The notes under the pieces were generated by a model. It saw only the letters and a list, made by a program, of their open reading frames with translations, was not told where the DNA came from and made no database searches. 64,000 nt of DNA, from NCBI GenBank assembly GCA_947486475.1, contig CANKTR010000001.1, forward strand, positions 1-64,000. Reading direction: 5' to 3'. The position numbers were made by a program, and so were the translations under genes. Below are positions 37,405 to 45,970 of the stretch, one piece after another. This DNA is from Microbacteriaceae bacterium (lineage in GTDB: Bacteria > Actinomycetota > Actinomycetes > Actinomycetales > Microbacteriaceae). Each line of letters starts with the position of its first letter. The first letter of the stretch is position 1.

Positions 37405-38364
37405 GTGAAGTCCCTTGTTCTCGTCACTGCCAACGAGCCCCTTGTCGTCGAGGAACGGGATATTCCTGTCGCTGGTCCAGGCCAGGAAGTCATCAAAGTT
37501 ATCGCCTGCGGCGTCTGCCACTCGGACATTCACGTCGCGGATGGTCACTTCGGCGGGCCTCTCCCGATCGTGCTCGGGCACGAGGTCGTCGGCGAACACC
37601 CCGAACTTGGCCGAGTGCTCGTGTACGCACCGTGGGGTTGCCGCTCGGCCGATTGCCGTCAGTGCGCCGCCGGGCTCGAAATGATCTGCGCGAACAGCCA
37701 CGAGGCGGGCGTCGTGGACGACGGTGGATACCAGGAATACATGCTCGTCCCCAGTCGCGACTATCTCTTCCCCATCGGAGATCTCGACCCCGTCACCACC
37801 GCACCCCTCGCCTGCGGCGGGCTCACCGCCTTCCGTGTCACGAAGCGCGTGCTGCCGCACCTCGACCACACGGGTGCGAAGGCGGTCATCATCGGAGCGG
37901 GTGGTCTTGGGCAGTTCGCCATCCAGTTCCTCAAGAAGCTCGCCGACGTCGAACTCACGGTTCTCGACATGGCTGATGACAAGTTGGACGCGGCACTCAC
38001 ACTCGGTGCCGACCACGCCGTCAAACAACTCCCCGAGGGCGTCAAATACGACGCAATCATCGACTTCGTGGGCGCGAACGCGACACTCGCGGTTGCGGGT
38101 AAGCACGTCGACCGTCAGGGAATCGTCGCCGTCGTCGGTCTCGCCGGCGGGCGAGTCGAATTCGGAGTCGGAGTAATCCCGAGCGAAGCAGTTCTCACCA
38201 GTTCCATCTGGGGCGGACTCGACGAACTCCGCGAACTTCTCGACTTCGTTCGCGCGGAGGGCGTCGAACACCTCGTCGAGACGATGCCGCTCGATGATGC
38301 CCAAGAAGCCCTCGATAGATTGCGGCGCGGAGAGATTCGCGGCCGTGTCGTCCTGTCCATATAG
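37405..38364 (+). CDS. Zinc-dependent alcohol dehydrogenase (propanol-preferring type)
   Basis: 319 residues from GTG 37405, with GGAGG four bases upstream; the open frame to 37309 runs through the promoter. Zinc motifs: CGVCHSDIHVADGHFGGPLPIVLGHEVVG, and CRQCAAGLEMIC for the structural zinc. The nucleotide loop is VIIGAGGLGQFAIQFLKKL. Paired with an aldehyde dehydrogenase and divergent from a gamma-glutamyl ligase, it could oxidise a gamma-glutamyl aminoalcohol to its aldehyde, as in alaninol catabolism. Confidence 0.88.
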   Translation: MKSLVLVTANEPLVVEERDIPVAGPGQEVIKVIACGVCHSDIHVADGHFGGPLPIVLGHEVVGEHPELGRVLVYAPWGCRSADCRQCAAGLEMICANSHEAGVVDDGGYQEYMLVPSRDYLFPIGDLDPVTTAPLACGGLTAFRVTKRVLPHLDHTGAKAVIIGAGGLGQFAIQFLKKLADVELTVLDMADDKLDAALTLGADHAVKQLPEGVKYDAIIDFVGANATLAVAGKHVDRQGIVAVVGLAGGRVEFGVGVIPSEAVLTSSIWGGLDELRELLDFVRAEGVEHLVETMPLDDAQEALDRLRRGEIRGRVVLSI

Positions 38365-38405
38365 CCCCGATTCACGACATCACAAGCCCAACCGAAAGCA
38401 GAACC

Positions 38406-39914
38406 ATGAATTTCCCCACCAAGTCTGTCGCCGAATGGACCGCGTACGCCGCGTCGCTCTCGTGGCCCGAGGCGATGATTATCGATGGAAAGCCGCGCGC
38501 CGGAAAGGACGAGGCCCGTGTCGACCTCGTGACGCCGCGTGACGGGTCGATTGTGACGACCGTGCCGTACGCGACGGAAGACGAACTCGAACTCGCCGTG
38601 GCAGCAGCCCGGAAAGCGTTCGACGAGGGACCGTGGCCGCGCATGGCGCCGAAACAGCGCAAAGAACTCATGCTCGCGTGGGTGGCGCTCATGGAGGAAC
38701 ACCGCACCGAACTCGCGACGATGCTCTCGGTCGAGATGGGCAAGCCGATCGCGGACGCGTGGGGCATCGAACTCCGTGCGCTGATCAACACGTATCGCTG
38801 GTACGCCGAGATGGCGGACAAGGAACTCGACGAGGTGTCGCCGGTTGGCGACGACGACCTCGCACTCATCACCCGCGAGCCGGTCGGCGTTGTCGCGGTC
38901 GTCACCCCCTGGAACTTCCCTCTGACCCTGTCGGCGTGGAAAATTGCTCCCGCCCTCGCGGTCGGTTGCACCGTCGTCCACAAGCCCGCTGACCTCACCC
39001 CGCTCACCGCGGTGCGCATCGCCGAACTCGCGCTCGAGGCCGGCATCCCCGCCGGGGTGCTCAACGTTCTTCCCGGTCGGGGATCGGTGATTGGAAAGGG
39101 CCTCGGGCTCCACAAAGCCGTCGATTCACTCGCGTTTACGGGTTCGACCGAGGTCGGGCGTGCGTACATGGAGTACGCCGCGCAGTCGAACCTCAAGCGG
39201 GTGTGGCTCGAACTGGGGGGCAAATCGCCGAACATCATCCTCCCCGACGCCCCCGACCTCCAGACCGCGATCAACACCGCGGCCTGGGGAATTTTTTTCA
39301 ACACGGGCCAGATGTGCACGGCACCGTCGCGCCTCATCGTTCATCAGGACGTCGCGGACGAGGTCATCGCCGGCGTGCTCGCCGCCGCCAAGAATTACGC
39401 TCCCGGAGACCCGTTCGACGACACCACCACCATGGGACCGCTCGCGTCGATGTCGCGCCGCGCCGAGGTTCAGGCACACGTTGACCGGGCGCTCGCCGAC
39501 GGCTCGACCCTCGAGATTGGCGGCGGCGCAATCGATCTCGACGGCGTACTCGCGGGAGGGGCGTATTACCAGCCGACTGTGTTCACGAACGTCGCCCCCG
39601 ACTCGTCGCTCGCGCAGAACGAGGTCTTCGGGCCGGTTCTGTCCGTGACAACGGTCAAAGACGAAGACGAGGCGATTCGCGTCGCGAACAACACGGACTA
39701 CGGTCTCGCGGCGGGTCTCTGGACCGCCAACGTGTCGACGGTTCACCGCCTCGCTCGTCGCATCCGCGCGGGCACGGTCTGGGTCAACTGCTACGAGGAG
39801 GGCGACCTCACCGTGCCGTTCGGTGGTTTCAAGATGTCGGGCAACGGTCGTGACAAGTCGCGCCACGCGCTCGACAAGTACACCGAACTCAAGACCACCT
39901 ACATCAAGCTCTGA
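38406..39914 (+). CDS. Aldehyde dehydrogenase (PuuC-like)
   Basis: 502 residues. WNFPLTLSAWKIAPALAVGCTVVHKPADLTP, catalytic Glu in WLELGGKSPN, catalytic Cys in NTGQMCTAPSR, C-terminal VPFGGFKMSGNGRDKSRHALDKYTELKT. The last segment is typical of gamma-glutamyl-gamma-aminobutyraldehyde and related dehydrogenases. It follows the alcohol dehydrogenase at 41 bases and ends before a strong terminator. It likely turns the aldehyde into the acid before the glutamyl group is removed. Confidence 0.88.
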   Translation: MNFPTKSVAEWTAYAASLSWPEAMIIDGKPRAGKDEARVDLVTPRDGSIVTTVPYATEDELELAVAAARKAFDEGPWPRMAPKQRKELMLAWVALMEEHRTELATMLSVEMGKPIADAWGIELRALINTYRWYAEMADKELDEVSPVGDDDLALITREPVGVVAVVTPWNFPLTLSAWKIAPALAVGCTVVHKPADLTPLTAVRIAELALEAGIPAGVLNVLPGRGSVIGKGLGLHKAVDSLAFTGSTEVGRAYMEYAAQSNLKRVWLELGGKSPNIILPDAPDLQTAINTAAWGIFFNTGQMCTAPSRLIVHQDVADEVIAGVLAAAKNYAPGDPFDDTTTMGPLASMSRRAEVQAHVDRALADGSTLEIGGGAIDLDGVLAGGAYYQPTVFTNVAPDSSLAQNEVFGPVLSVTTVKDEDEAIRVANNTDYGLAAGLWTANVSTVHRLARRIRAGTVWVNCYEEGDLTVPFGGFKMSGNGRDKSRHALDKYTELKTTYIKL

Positions 39915-39942
39915 CTCTCCCCACCCCTTCGAACACAACGAG

Positions 39943-39973
39943 GAAGGCCCCCACCAATTCGGTGGGGGCCTTC
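39943..39973. terminator. Bidirectional rho-independent terminator
   Basis: GAAGGCCCCCACC (39943-39955), loop AATTC, then GGTGGGGGCCTTC (39961-39973): a perfect 13-base-pair stem. It lies between the convergent aldehyde dehydrogenase and permease genes. Confidence 0.85.
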
Positions 39974-39992
39974 TCCGTATGGAGTGCGTCGC

Positions 39993-41489
39993 TTAGGACA
40001 TGTCGTCCACGAGCGAGGAGTTCTCCTTCGTGTTGATGATCGCGCTAATCAGACCACCGACGAAGAAGAGGAACGGAAGGGCCACGAGGAACCAACCGAG
40101 CGGGCTCAACGCGAACGCGCTTTCGGGGAGAGTCGGGTCGACACCGTCGGCCACCGTTCCCGAGAGCAGGTTGAAGCGCGCAATGATGAGATACATCGCG
40201 AGCGCCATTCCGAGTGTTGCCAGAGCCGGCGCGATGACCGACTGCCAGACGTTCGCTCCGCCGTTTTTGCGGAAGTACGCGATGACCGCGAGCGACACCA
40301 GGATCTCGACGAGCGTGATGGCGACTACCGCCACCGTCGACAACCAGTAGAACAGGTTGAGCACGGGGTCGAGGTTGTTCACTGCGAACAACACCATGAC
40401 GACGAGCGTGATTACCGACGTTGCGTAGACACCGCCCGAGGGTGCGCCGCGGCCGTTCGTCGACGCGAGCGCGCGGGGGAGGACTCCACCACGGGCCATT
40501 GCGAAGAAGTAGCGCGATGCGGCGTTCTGGAACGCGAGCAGGCCGGCGAACATCGACGAGATGAGCAGGACGTTCATCGTGTCCGAGAGCCAGGGTCCGA
40601 CAGCTTCGCTCGTGAGCGAGAAGAGCACACCAGCAGGGTTCACGAGGCCTTCGGAGCGAGCGAGCGTCTCTTCGACGAACTTGCTCGAACCGACTGCGGT
40701 GACCATCGCGAAGCTCACGAGGGCGAACAGACCGGCGATGATGCTGACGGCGAGGTAGGTCGCGCGACGCACGGTGGTCTTGGGGTTCTTTGCTTCTTCA
40801 CCGTAAATTGCGGTCGATTCGAATCCGATGAAGGACGCGAAAGCGAACGAGAGCGCGATGCCCGCGGTGCCGACAAAGCCACCGGCGAGAACGAGCGACG
40901 GGTCGAACGATGCCTGGAAGTTGATTCCCTCTGGTCCAACCTTTGACAGGATGGCGACACCGGCGACGAGAAGCGACAGCAACTCGAGCGAGGTGAGAAC
41001 ACCGAGGAACTTGGCTCCGACATCGACGGTGAGCAGCGACAACACGGTGACGCCGACCCACGAGATGATGCACCACACGAGCCAACCGAGTTCGACTCCG
41101 ATGATGGGGGTGAAGAACGCGTTGGCGATTGCACCGAAGAATCCGAAGATGGCGAGCTGCACGGTCAGGTAGGCGAGGATCGACGCGAAGGCCGAACCGA
41201 CACCCATGTTGACGCCCAGGCCCTTACCGACGTAGGCAAAGAACGCACCGGCGTTCGTCACCTTGTGGCTCATCGCGGTGAATCCGACGCTGAACAACAA
41301 CAGAATGGCGCCGACGAGAACGTAAGCACCGGGAACCGCTGCTCCGGTTCCGAGTACGGCTGCGACCGGAACAACTCCGGTCATACCTGCCATGGGCGCC
41401 GAAGCGGCCACGACGAAGAAGACAATTGCTGCGACTCCGAGACGTCCTTTACGGAGCCCTTCGCCCTTCTTCTCTTTAGTAGACGACAT
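39993..41489 (-). CDS. APC-superfamily amino acid/amine permease
   Basis: 498 residues from ATG 41489, chosen for the GAGGAG box just upstream. About twelve hydrophobic helices. Starts with VFFVVAASAPMAGMTGVVPVAAVLGTG, the unwound helix 1 motif of APC transporters; FIGFESTAIYGEEAKNPKTTVRRAT is the conserved helix 6 region. Probably imports the amine or amino acid degraded by the island. Its promoter holds MarR-type operator site 3, and its leader CTCAATGAGGAGA resembles those of the P450 and ferredoxin genes. Confidence 0.9.
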   Translation of the reverse strand: MSSTKEKKGEGLRKGRLGVAAIVFFVVAASAPMAGMTGVVPVAAVLGTGAAVPGAYVLVGAILLLFSVGFTAMSHKVTNAGAFFAYVGKGLGVNMGVGSAFASILAYLTVQLAIFGFFGAIANAFFTPIIGVELGWLVWCIISWVGVTVLSLLTVDVGAKFLGVLTSLELLSLLVAGVAILSKVGPEGINFQASFDPSLVLAGGFVGTAGIALSFAFASFIGFESTAIYGEEAKNPKTTVRRATYLAVSIIAGLFALVSFAMVTAVGSSKFVEETLARSEGLVNPAGVLFSLTSEAVGPWLSDTMNVLLISSMFAGLLAFQNAASRYFFAMARGGVLPRALASTNGRGAPSGGVYATSVITLVVMVLFAVNNLDPVLNLFYWLSTVAVVAITLVEILVSLAVIAYFRKNGGANVWQSVIAPALATLGMALAMYLIIARFNLLSGTVADGVDPTLPESAFALSPLGWFLVALPFLFFVGGLISAIINTKENSSLVDDMS

Positions 41490-41517
41490 GTGTGATCTCC
41501 TCATTGAGTTCATTAAA

Positions 41518-41539
41518 AATCGTTTGGATGTAAACGACA
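41518..41539. promoter_or_regulatory. MarR-type operator, site 3 (permease)
   Basis: Two half-sites, AATCGTTTGGA and (reverse) TGTCGTTTACA, meeting at the same centre as the other sites. It lies 29 bases upstream of the permease ATG. GTTTGGATG is shared with the P450 site. Confidence 0.65.
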
Positions 41540-41578
41540 TTGCCATCGTGCCAAAGTTTCGACCGTAAATCAAGAACC

Positions 41579-41596
41579 AAATATGAAATATTTTAT
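41579..41596 (-). promoter_or_regulatory. AT-rich shared motif upstream of the permease
   Basis: AAATAT-GAA-ATATTT is an inverted repeat at 41579-41593. Within it, 41581-41596 matches 37329-37344 upstream of ligase copy 1 at 14 of 16 bases. Confidence 0.45.
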
Positions 41597-41690
41597 TTTC
41601 CGAAGGTGACTCCGGTATCTAGTCGAATTCGAATGACCGCGAGAATTCGGGTCGTCAGCACACTGCACGGGGACTCTCGAGCTCGTTCGT

Positions 41691-43043
41691 CTAGTAGGCC
41701 GACCCGTACTCGGTGATCTCCCAGTCCGTGACCTCGCGGGTTGCGGGGTCGGGAACCGCGGCTTCGTAGCGTGCGACTTCGTCGCGCTTCAGCACCATGA
41801 ACACGTCAATGAGTTCTCGGGACATGTGGTCGCGAAGCACGTCGTTGGCGTCGAGTGCGTCGAGAGCTTCGGAGAACGTCTCCGGAAGAATCGGAGCGCC
41901 CTCGTTGTCGTAGGCCATTCCCACGGCGTCGTCGGGGCACTCGAGTTTGTTGACGATCCCGTCGAGACCCGCGGCGAGGATGGCCGCGATGACGAGATAC
42001 GGGTTGGCGGCGCCGTCTCCGACGCGAACCTCAAGGCGCGTTCCCTGGCCGCGCTCCGGTGGCACGCGCACCATGCACGAGCGGTTGTCGTAACCCCAGT
42101 TGGCGCGGTACGGCGCGAGCGTGTCGGGACCGAGTCGCTTGAAAGAGTTCACCGTCGGGTTGGTGAACGCCGTGAGCGCGTTCGCGTGTTTGGTGAGTCC
42201 GGCCAACAGGTACTTGGCGTTGTCGGACAGATTTCCGTCACCGACGTGCATGAGGTTGATTCCCTCGGCGTCCGTGACCGAGAAGTGGAGGTGGAAACCG
42301 GAACCGCCCTCGTCGCTCCACGGCTTGCCGAGGAAGGTGGCGTGCTTGCCCCGACGCGAGATGATGTCTTTCACCGCCGCCTTGAAGAAGAAGGTTCGGT
42401 CGGCTGCGTCGAGCGCTTCTGAATGCCAGAGGTTGATCTCGTATTGGCTCGGGCTGAACTCGTGGTTTCCCGCGAACGCCCCGATGTTGAGACTGTCCAA
42501 CATGCGAATGAGGTGCAGGAAGTCGCCGTCGGGGTCGGACTGCGACCCCGTCGTGTAGACGCGGCCCGTCTCTTTCACGAAGCGGTGATACGCGCCGTTC
42601 TCGTCACGCGTCGAAATGTAGAACTCGAGTTCGGGGCCGACGACGGGGTGCAGTCCGAGCTCCGTGTACTTGTCGATGACTTTTTCGAGCACCGATCGCG
42701 GGGACACCATGTTGGGGGTGCCGTCAGGGAGGAACGCGTCACCGATGACGTAGGCGACCCCGGGTTCCCATGCGAGCGGCGAGATGGTGCGGGGCACAAT
42801 CTGCGTCACAAAGTCCTGCAGGCCGTCGGTCGCGATGTTGTTCGCGTCGTGGAATTCCCCGCCGGTCGTCGTGGCCCACACGCCCTGGCTGAACGCGGGT
42901 CCGTTGTGGGCTGCTTTGTCGAGTTGGCTGACGAGGATGTCTTTCGATCGCGCGATACCAAGAATGTCGGAATACATCACGCGCAAAACATCGATTCCTC
43001 GTTCACCGAGGTCGTCGCGCAGTTTCGTAAGGTCGCTAACCAT
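41691..43043 (-). CDS. Glutamine synthetase family protein (gamma-glutamylamide synthetase-like), copy 2
   Basis: 450 residues. GS catalytic motifs: GPELEFYISTRDENG, EFSPSQYEINLWHSEALDAADR, FLGKPWSDEGGSGFHLHFSV and RVGDGAANPYLVIAAILAAGLDG. The N terminus IDVLRVMYSDILGIARSKDI is typical of GlnA-like ligases rather than nitrogen-assimilating GlnA. It is divergent from a GATase gene with a MarR-type operator between them. AAAGGAG precedes the ATG. It is only distantly similar to copy 1, so the two probably accept different amines. Confidence 0.85.
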   Translation of the reverse strand: MVSDLTKLRDDLGERGIDVLRVMYSDILGIARSKDILVSQLDKAAHNGPAFSQGVWATTTGGEFHDANNIATDGLQDFVTQIVPRTISPLAWEPGVAYVIGDAFLPDGTPNMVSPRSVLEKVIDKYTELGLHPVVGPELEFYISTRDENGAYHRFVKETGRVYTTGSQSDPDGDFLHLIRMLDSLNIGAFAGNHEFSPSQYEINLWHSEALDAADRTFFFKAAVKDIISRRGKHATFLGKPWSDEGGSGFHLHFSVTDAEGINLMHVGDGNLSDNAKYLLAGLTKHANALTAFTNPTVNSFKRLGPDTLAPYRANWGYDNRSCMVRVPPERGQGTRLEVRVGDGAANPYLVIAAILAAGLDGIVNKLECPDDAVGMAYDNEGAPILPETFSEALDALDANDVLRDHMSRELIDVFMVLKRDEVARYEAAVPDPATREVTDWEITEYGSAY

Positions 43044-43080
43044 GTGCTACTCCTTTGTGGCAGGTTTTCGGCTCCAACGA

Positions 43081-43102
43081 TATCGTTAGGAGACAAATGA
43101 AT
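43081..43102. promoter_or_regulatory. MarR-type operator, site 5 (ligase 2 / GATase)
   Basis: Half-sites TATCGTTAGGA and (reverse) ATTCATTTGTC, matching site 2 at most positions. It overlaps the palindrome AACGATATCGTT (43076-43087). It lies between the divergent ligase and GATase genes. Confidence 0.55.
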
Positions 43103-43123
43103 TCTAGTGAATCCCATATCTGG

Positions 43124-43139
43124 GTGACAATAGTGTCAC
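43124..43139. promoter_or_regulatory. Inverted repeat upstream of the GATase
   Basis: GTGACA-ATAG-TGTCAC, perfect six-base arms, 33 bases before ATG 43172. Either an operator or, if the ATG at 43097 is used, part of the coding region. Confidence 0.35.
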
Positions 43140-43171
43140 GGATTAAAGTCTCGACAAAGGAGTCCACCGAA

Positions 43172-43879
43172 ATGAAAGCGCTTATCGTTCAGCACGATCA
43201 CGTGAGTCCGACTGGACCCGTCGGTCGTCGACTGGAACACCACGGTTTTGAGATCACCGAGTTCCTCGTCGTTCCCGAATCTTCTTTTCACGAACCCAAC
43301 GTCGAGGTTGCATTCCCCAACTCCGACGACTTTGACCTCGTCGTGTTCCTCGGAGCGCCGTGGGGTGCGTGGGACGACGTGTGCATCGGCAACTGGCTCA
43401 CGCCCGAGCTCGATCTGTGTCGCTCGCTAGTGACGGCTGGCCGACCCGTTCTGGGAATTTGTTTCGGCGGTCAGTTGATGGCGCGCGCGATGGGCGGGTC
43501 CGTCGCACCCGGTGACCACCCCGAAATCGGGTGGACCACCATCTGGAGTGACGACCAGAGCCTCGTCGGGAACGGTCCGTGGTTCCAGTTCCACTACGAC
43601 CGCTGGCAGCTGCCGCCGGGGGCCACCGAGATCGCCCGTAACCCTGTCGCATCGCAAGCGTTCGTGATCAACAACTCGCTCGCGGTTCAGTTCCACCCCG
43701 AACTCGACGGCGCTGCGCTTGTCGCGTGGATCGACGAGGGAGGTCGGCCGCTCGTCCTCAAAGACAATCAGGACCCCGACGTTATGCTCGCGCAGACGTG
43801 GGCAGAGGATAAAGCGGGTGAAGAGCGCGCCTACGCCCTCATCGACGCCTTCCTGACGCGCGTCGCCAAACTCGTCTAA
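43172..43879 (+). CDS. Class I glutamine amidotransferase-like hydrolase
   Basis: 235 residues from ATG 43172 (MKALIVQHDHVSPTG), with AAAGGAG nine bases upstream. An in-frame ATG at 43097 also has AGGAG and would add 25 residues; the shorter form begins where GATases usually do. Nucleophile in VLGICFGGQLMARAMGG, His-Glu in AVQFHPELDGAALVAWI. It is divergent from ligase copy 2 and probably releases glutamate from a gamma-glutamyl product, as proposed for IpuF and PuuD. Confidence 0.82.
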   Translation: MKALIVQHDHVSPTGPVGRRLEHHGFEITEFLVVPESSFHEPNVEVAFPNSDDFDLVVFLGAPWGAWDDVCIGNWLTPELDLCRSLVTAGRPVLGICFGGQLMARAMGGSVAPGDHPEIGWTTIWSDDQSLVGNGPWFQFHYDRWQLPPGATEIARNPVASQAFVINNSLAVQFHPELDGAALVAWIDEGGRPLVLKDNQDPDVMLAQTWAEDKAGEERAYALIDAFLTRVAKLV

Positions 43880-43942
43880 CCGACACAGCGACGAAGGCGC
43901 TCCGCGCGAATGCGGAACCACTCGTCCGTGAGTGAGGGCGAC

Positions 43943-45181
43943 CTAGCGCAGCGTGACCTTGACCGGCATGCCCTTTACTCCGTGAACGAAGTTGGAGTGC
44001 AGGTACTCGATGGGTGCGGTTCGCTCCATGGTCGAGATTCGGTTGATCAAATCTTGGAACATGATGATGAGTTCGATGCGCGCAAGCGCGTTGCCGAGAC
44101 AGAGGTGAGGCCCGCCGCGACCGAACGACATGTGTTCGTTCGGCATGCGCGTGGGGTTCATCGTGTGCGGGTTCGCGAAGATCGCTTCGTCGTGGTTGCC
44201 CGAGGCGAACCACACGACGACCTTGTCGCCTTTCTTCACGTTCTTTCCGCGGAACTCGACGTCCTTCGTGGCGGTGCGACGGAAGTGGTACACGGGGCTC
44301 GCCATCCGGAGGAACTCTTCGACCGCCCACGCGATGTCCTGCGGGTTTTCCTGCAGGTACGAGATGACCTGCGGGTGTTCGATGAGGTTGTTCATCGTGT
44401 GAGCGATGGTCTGGCGCGTCGTCTCGTGACCGGCCACGATGAGCAACAGGAAGTTGGTGTGGAAGTCGCGCTCGTTGAGTTCGATTCCGTCCATGGGCGT
44501 CTGGTTCACCATCATCGACACGAGGTCGGTTCCGCCCTTGCCGATACGCTCACGGCGAAGTTCATCACCGTAGGCGAACACCTCGAGCGCGGCGGGAGAC
44601 CGGAACGGCACGAGTCGGTACTTCTCGCTCTCGGGGTCGGTCAGCAGCATCGACGACAATTCCGGGTCGGTGTTTCCGATCATCTCGTTTCCCCAACGGA
44701 TGATCTTGTCGATGTCGCTGTCGGGCACATCAAGGAGACGCGAGAGGACGCGAATCGGGAAGTCGGCGGCGACGTCCTCTAGGAAGTCGAACTCCCCTTT
44801 GGCGAAGGCCTGGTCGAGTGTCGTCGCGGTCAGTCCCCGAAGGAACGATTCGTACTTGGCGACGTTCTGTGGGGTGAACTGTCCCTGAAGCAATCGGCGC
44901 AGAGCGCGGTGACGAACGCCGTCCGTGTCGATGAGCGAGCGACGCGCTTCTTCTTGGTCGGGCTCGAGTTCCTCGAGGTTGGTGAAGTGCGAGCTCGTAA
45001 ACGTGTCCGGGTCACGCAGCACGCTCACGATGTCGTGATACTTCATCACCGACCAGAAGCCGCTGCCGCCGTCCGTCTCTTCGGTCCAGTGGACCGGGCT
45101 TTTTTCGCGGAGTTCCGCGAACAGTTCCCACGGGGCACCTTTGTCGAAAACGTCAAGATCCGAGAGCGATTGCGTGGCCAT
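43943..45181 (-). CDS. Cytochrome P450 monooxygenase
   Basis: 412 residues, soluble bacterial type with no membrane anchor. The I-helix oxygen-activation motif is AGHETTR, the K-helix EEFLR, and the heme loop FGRGGPHLCLG puts the thiolate at Cys361. It needs a ferredoxin and reductase; ferredoxin copy 2 is 0.8 kb away and a reductase sits in the hpa operon. The neighbourhood of ligases and amidotransferases suggests hydroxylation of an amine or a gamma-glutamyl amide, as in isopropylamine catabolism. Operator site 4 overlaps its promoter. Confidence 0.93.
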   Translation of the reverse strand: MATQSLSDLDVFDKGAPWELFAELREKSPVHWTEETDGGSGFWSVMKYHDIVSVLRDPDTFTSSHFTNLEELEPDQEEARRSLIDTDGVRHRALRRLLQGQFTPQNVAKYESFLRGLTATTLDQAFAKGEFDFLEDVAADFPIRVLSRLLDVPDSDIDKIIRWGNEMIGNTDPELSSMLLTDPESEKYRLVPFRSPAALEVFAYGDELRRERIGKGGTDLVSMMVNQTPMDGIELNERDFHTNFLLLIVAGHETTRQTIAHTMNNLIEHPQVISYLQENPQDIAWAVEEFLRMASPVYHFRRTATKDVEFRGKNVKKGDKVVVWFASGNHDEAIFANPHTMNPTRMPNEHMSFGRGGPHLCLGNALARIELIIMFQDLINRISTMERTAPIEYLHSNFVHGVKGMPVKVTLR

Positions 45182-45197
45182 GGAGTCTCCTCATTGA

Positions 45198-45219
45198 GAT
45201 TGTTTGGATGCGAACAATA
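45198..45219. promoter_or_regulatory. MarR-type operator, site 4 (P450)
   Basis: ATTGTTTG and CGAACAAT form an inverted repeat around GATG. It sits 17 bases from the P450 start codon, just upstream of the CTCAATGAGGAGA leader and next to a TATTAT -10 (plus 45226-45231). Confidence 0.7.
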
Positions 45220-45282
45220 TAAACAATAATACGCACAGACTACGCGGACGCGTCAATAGGTGCGGTAAGAATAGAACAACCG

Positions 45283-45304
45283 GATGGTTAGGACACAAAT
45301 GACT
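45283..45304. promoter_or_regulatory. MarR-type operator, site 6 (marR start)
   Basis: Half-sites GATGGTTAGGA and (reverse) AGTCATTTGTG. It covers both candidate start codons of the marR gene and differs from site 5 at few positions. The likeness is partly due to a shared TTAGGA ribosome-site sequence, so it is less certain than sites 1-4. Confidence 0.45.
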
Positions 45305-45793
45305 GGCAGTTACACGCTCGCTGAAACCGAGGCACGCGTTGCCAACCGCTTGAGCCACATGAGTCTCGACTTCGAAGCGATGGCCGTCACCTCGAACCTT
45401 TTCCGGGCAGCGAGCGCGGTGCGTAACCACTTCGAGCGAACGGTTCTCGCCAAGTCGGGACTCAGCTGGACCGCGTTCGTTGTTCTCTGGGTCACGTGGA
45501 TTTGGGAACCGGCCGAGACGCGGGAGATCGCGGAAGAAGCGAGCATTTCCAAGGCGACCCTGACGGGAGTCCTCACGACTCTCGAAAAGATGGGTCTCGC
45601 CACGCGGTCACGCAGCGCGACGGACGGGCGTCTCGTGATCGTGACCGTCCAACCCGCGGGCCACAAGCTGATGGAGACCCTGTTCCCCGAGTTCAATCGC
45701 CACGAAGTCGACGTCGTCTCGGACATCAAGGGTGATGATCGCCGGGCGCTCGCGGACATGCTTCGCGCAATCACCGCGAAAATCGAAGGCTGA
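45284..45793 (+). CDS. MarR family transcriptional regulator
   Basis: 169 residues (164 if ATG 45299, which has AGGA seven bases upstream, is the true start). The winged helix-turn-helix is EIAEEASISKATLTGVLTTLEKMGLATRSRSATDGRLVIVTVQPAG, with the Asp-x-Arg wing typical of MarR proteins. These dimers bind 20-24 base palindromes and release DNA when a phenolic or other small ligand binds. It is divergent from the P450 and next to ferredoxin 2; six related palindromes in the island are its likely targets. Confidence 0.9.
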   Translation: MVRTQMTGSYTLAETEARVANRLSHMSLDFEAMAVTSNLFRAASAVRNHFERTVLAKSGLSWTAFVVLWVTWIWEPAETREIAEEASISKATLTGVLTTLEKMGLATRSRSATDGRLVIVTVQPAGHKLMETLFPEFNRHEVDVVSDIKGDDRRALADMLRAITAKIEG

Positions 45794-45893
45794 TTCGCGG
45801 GTTTAGCCTGCGACCGCTTCCCGCGCAGGTCGAGGGGGCTTGTCGAGCCTTTCCCGCAATCAACCGACGATACGTGGTGCAAACATCGCGATA

Positions 45894-45915
45894 AATCGTT
45901 AGTATACGAATGAAT
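45894..45915. promoter_or_regulatory. MarR-type operator, site 2 (ferredoxin 2)
   Basis: Half-sites AATCGTTAGTA and (reverse) ATTCATTCGTA. The context GCGATAAATCGTTAGTAT parallels ACGATAAATCATTAGTAT at site 1, so the -10 region is shared too. Confidence 0.7.
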
Positions 45916-45970
45916 AAATTGTGCGCCACAGAATCGTGACCTTGTATCCAACACTCAATGAGGAGAAATG

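Noticed and set aside
43900..43916. Hairpin TCCGC/GCGGA between the GATase and P450 genes
   Set aside because: The stem is only five pairs and no T-run follows on either side, so I do not call it a terminator.
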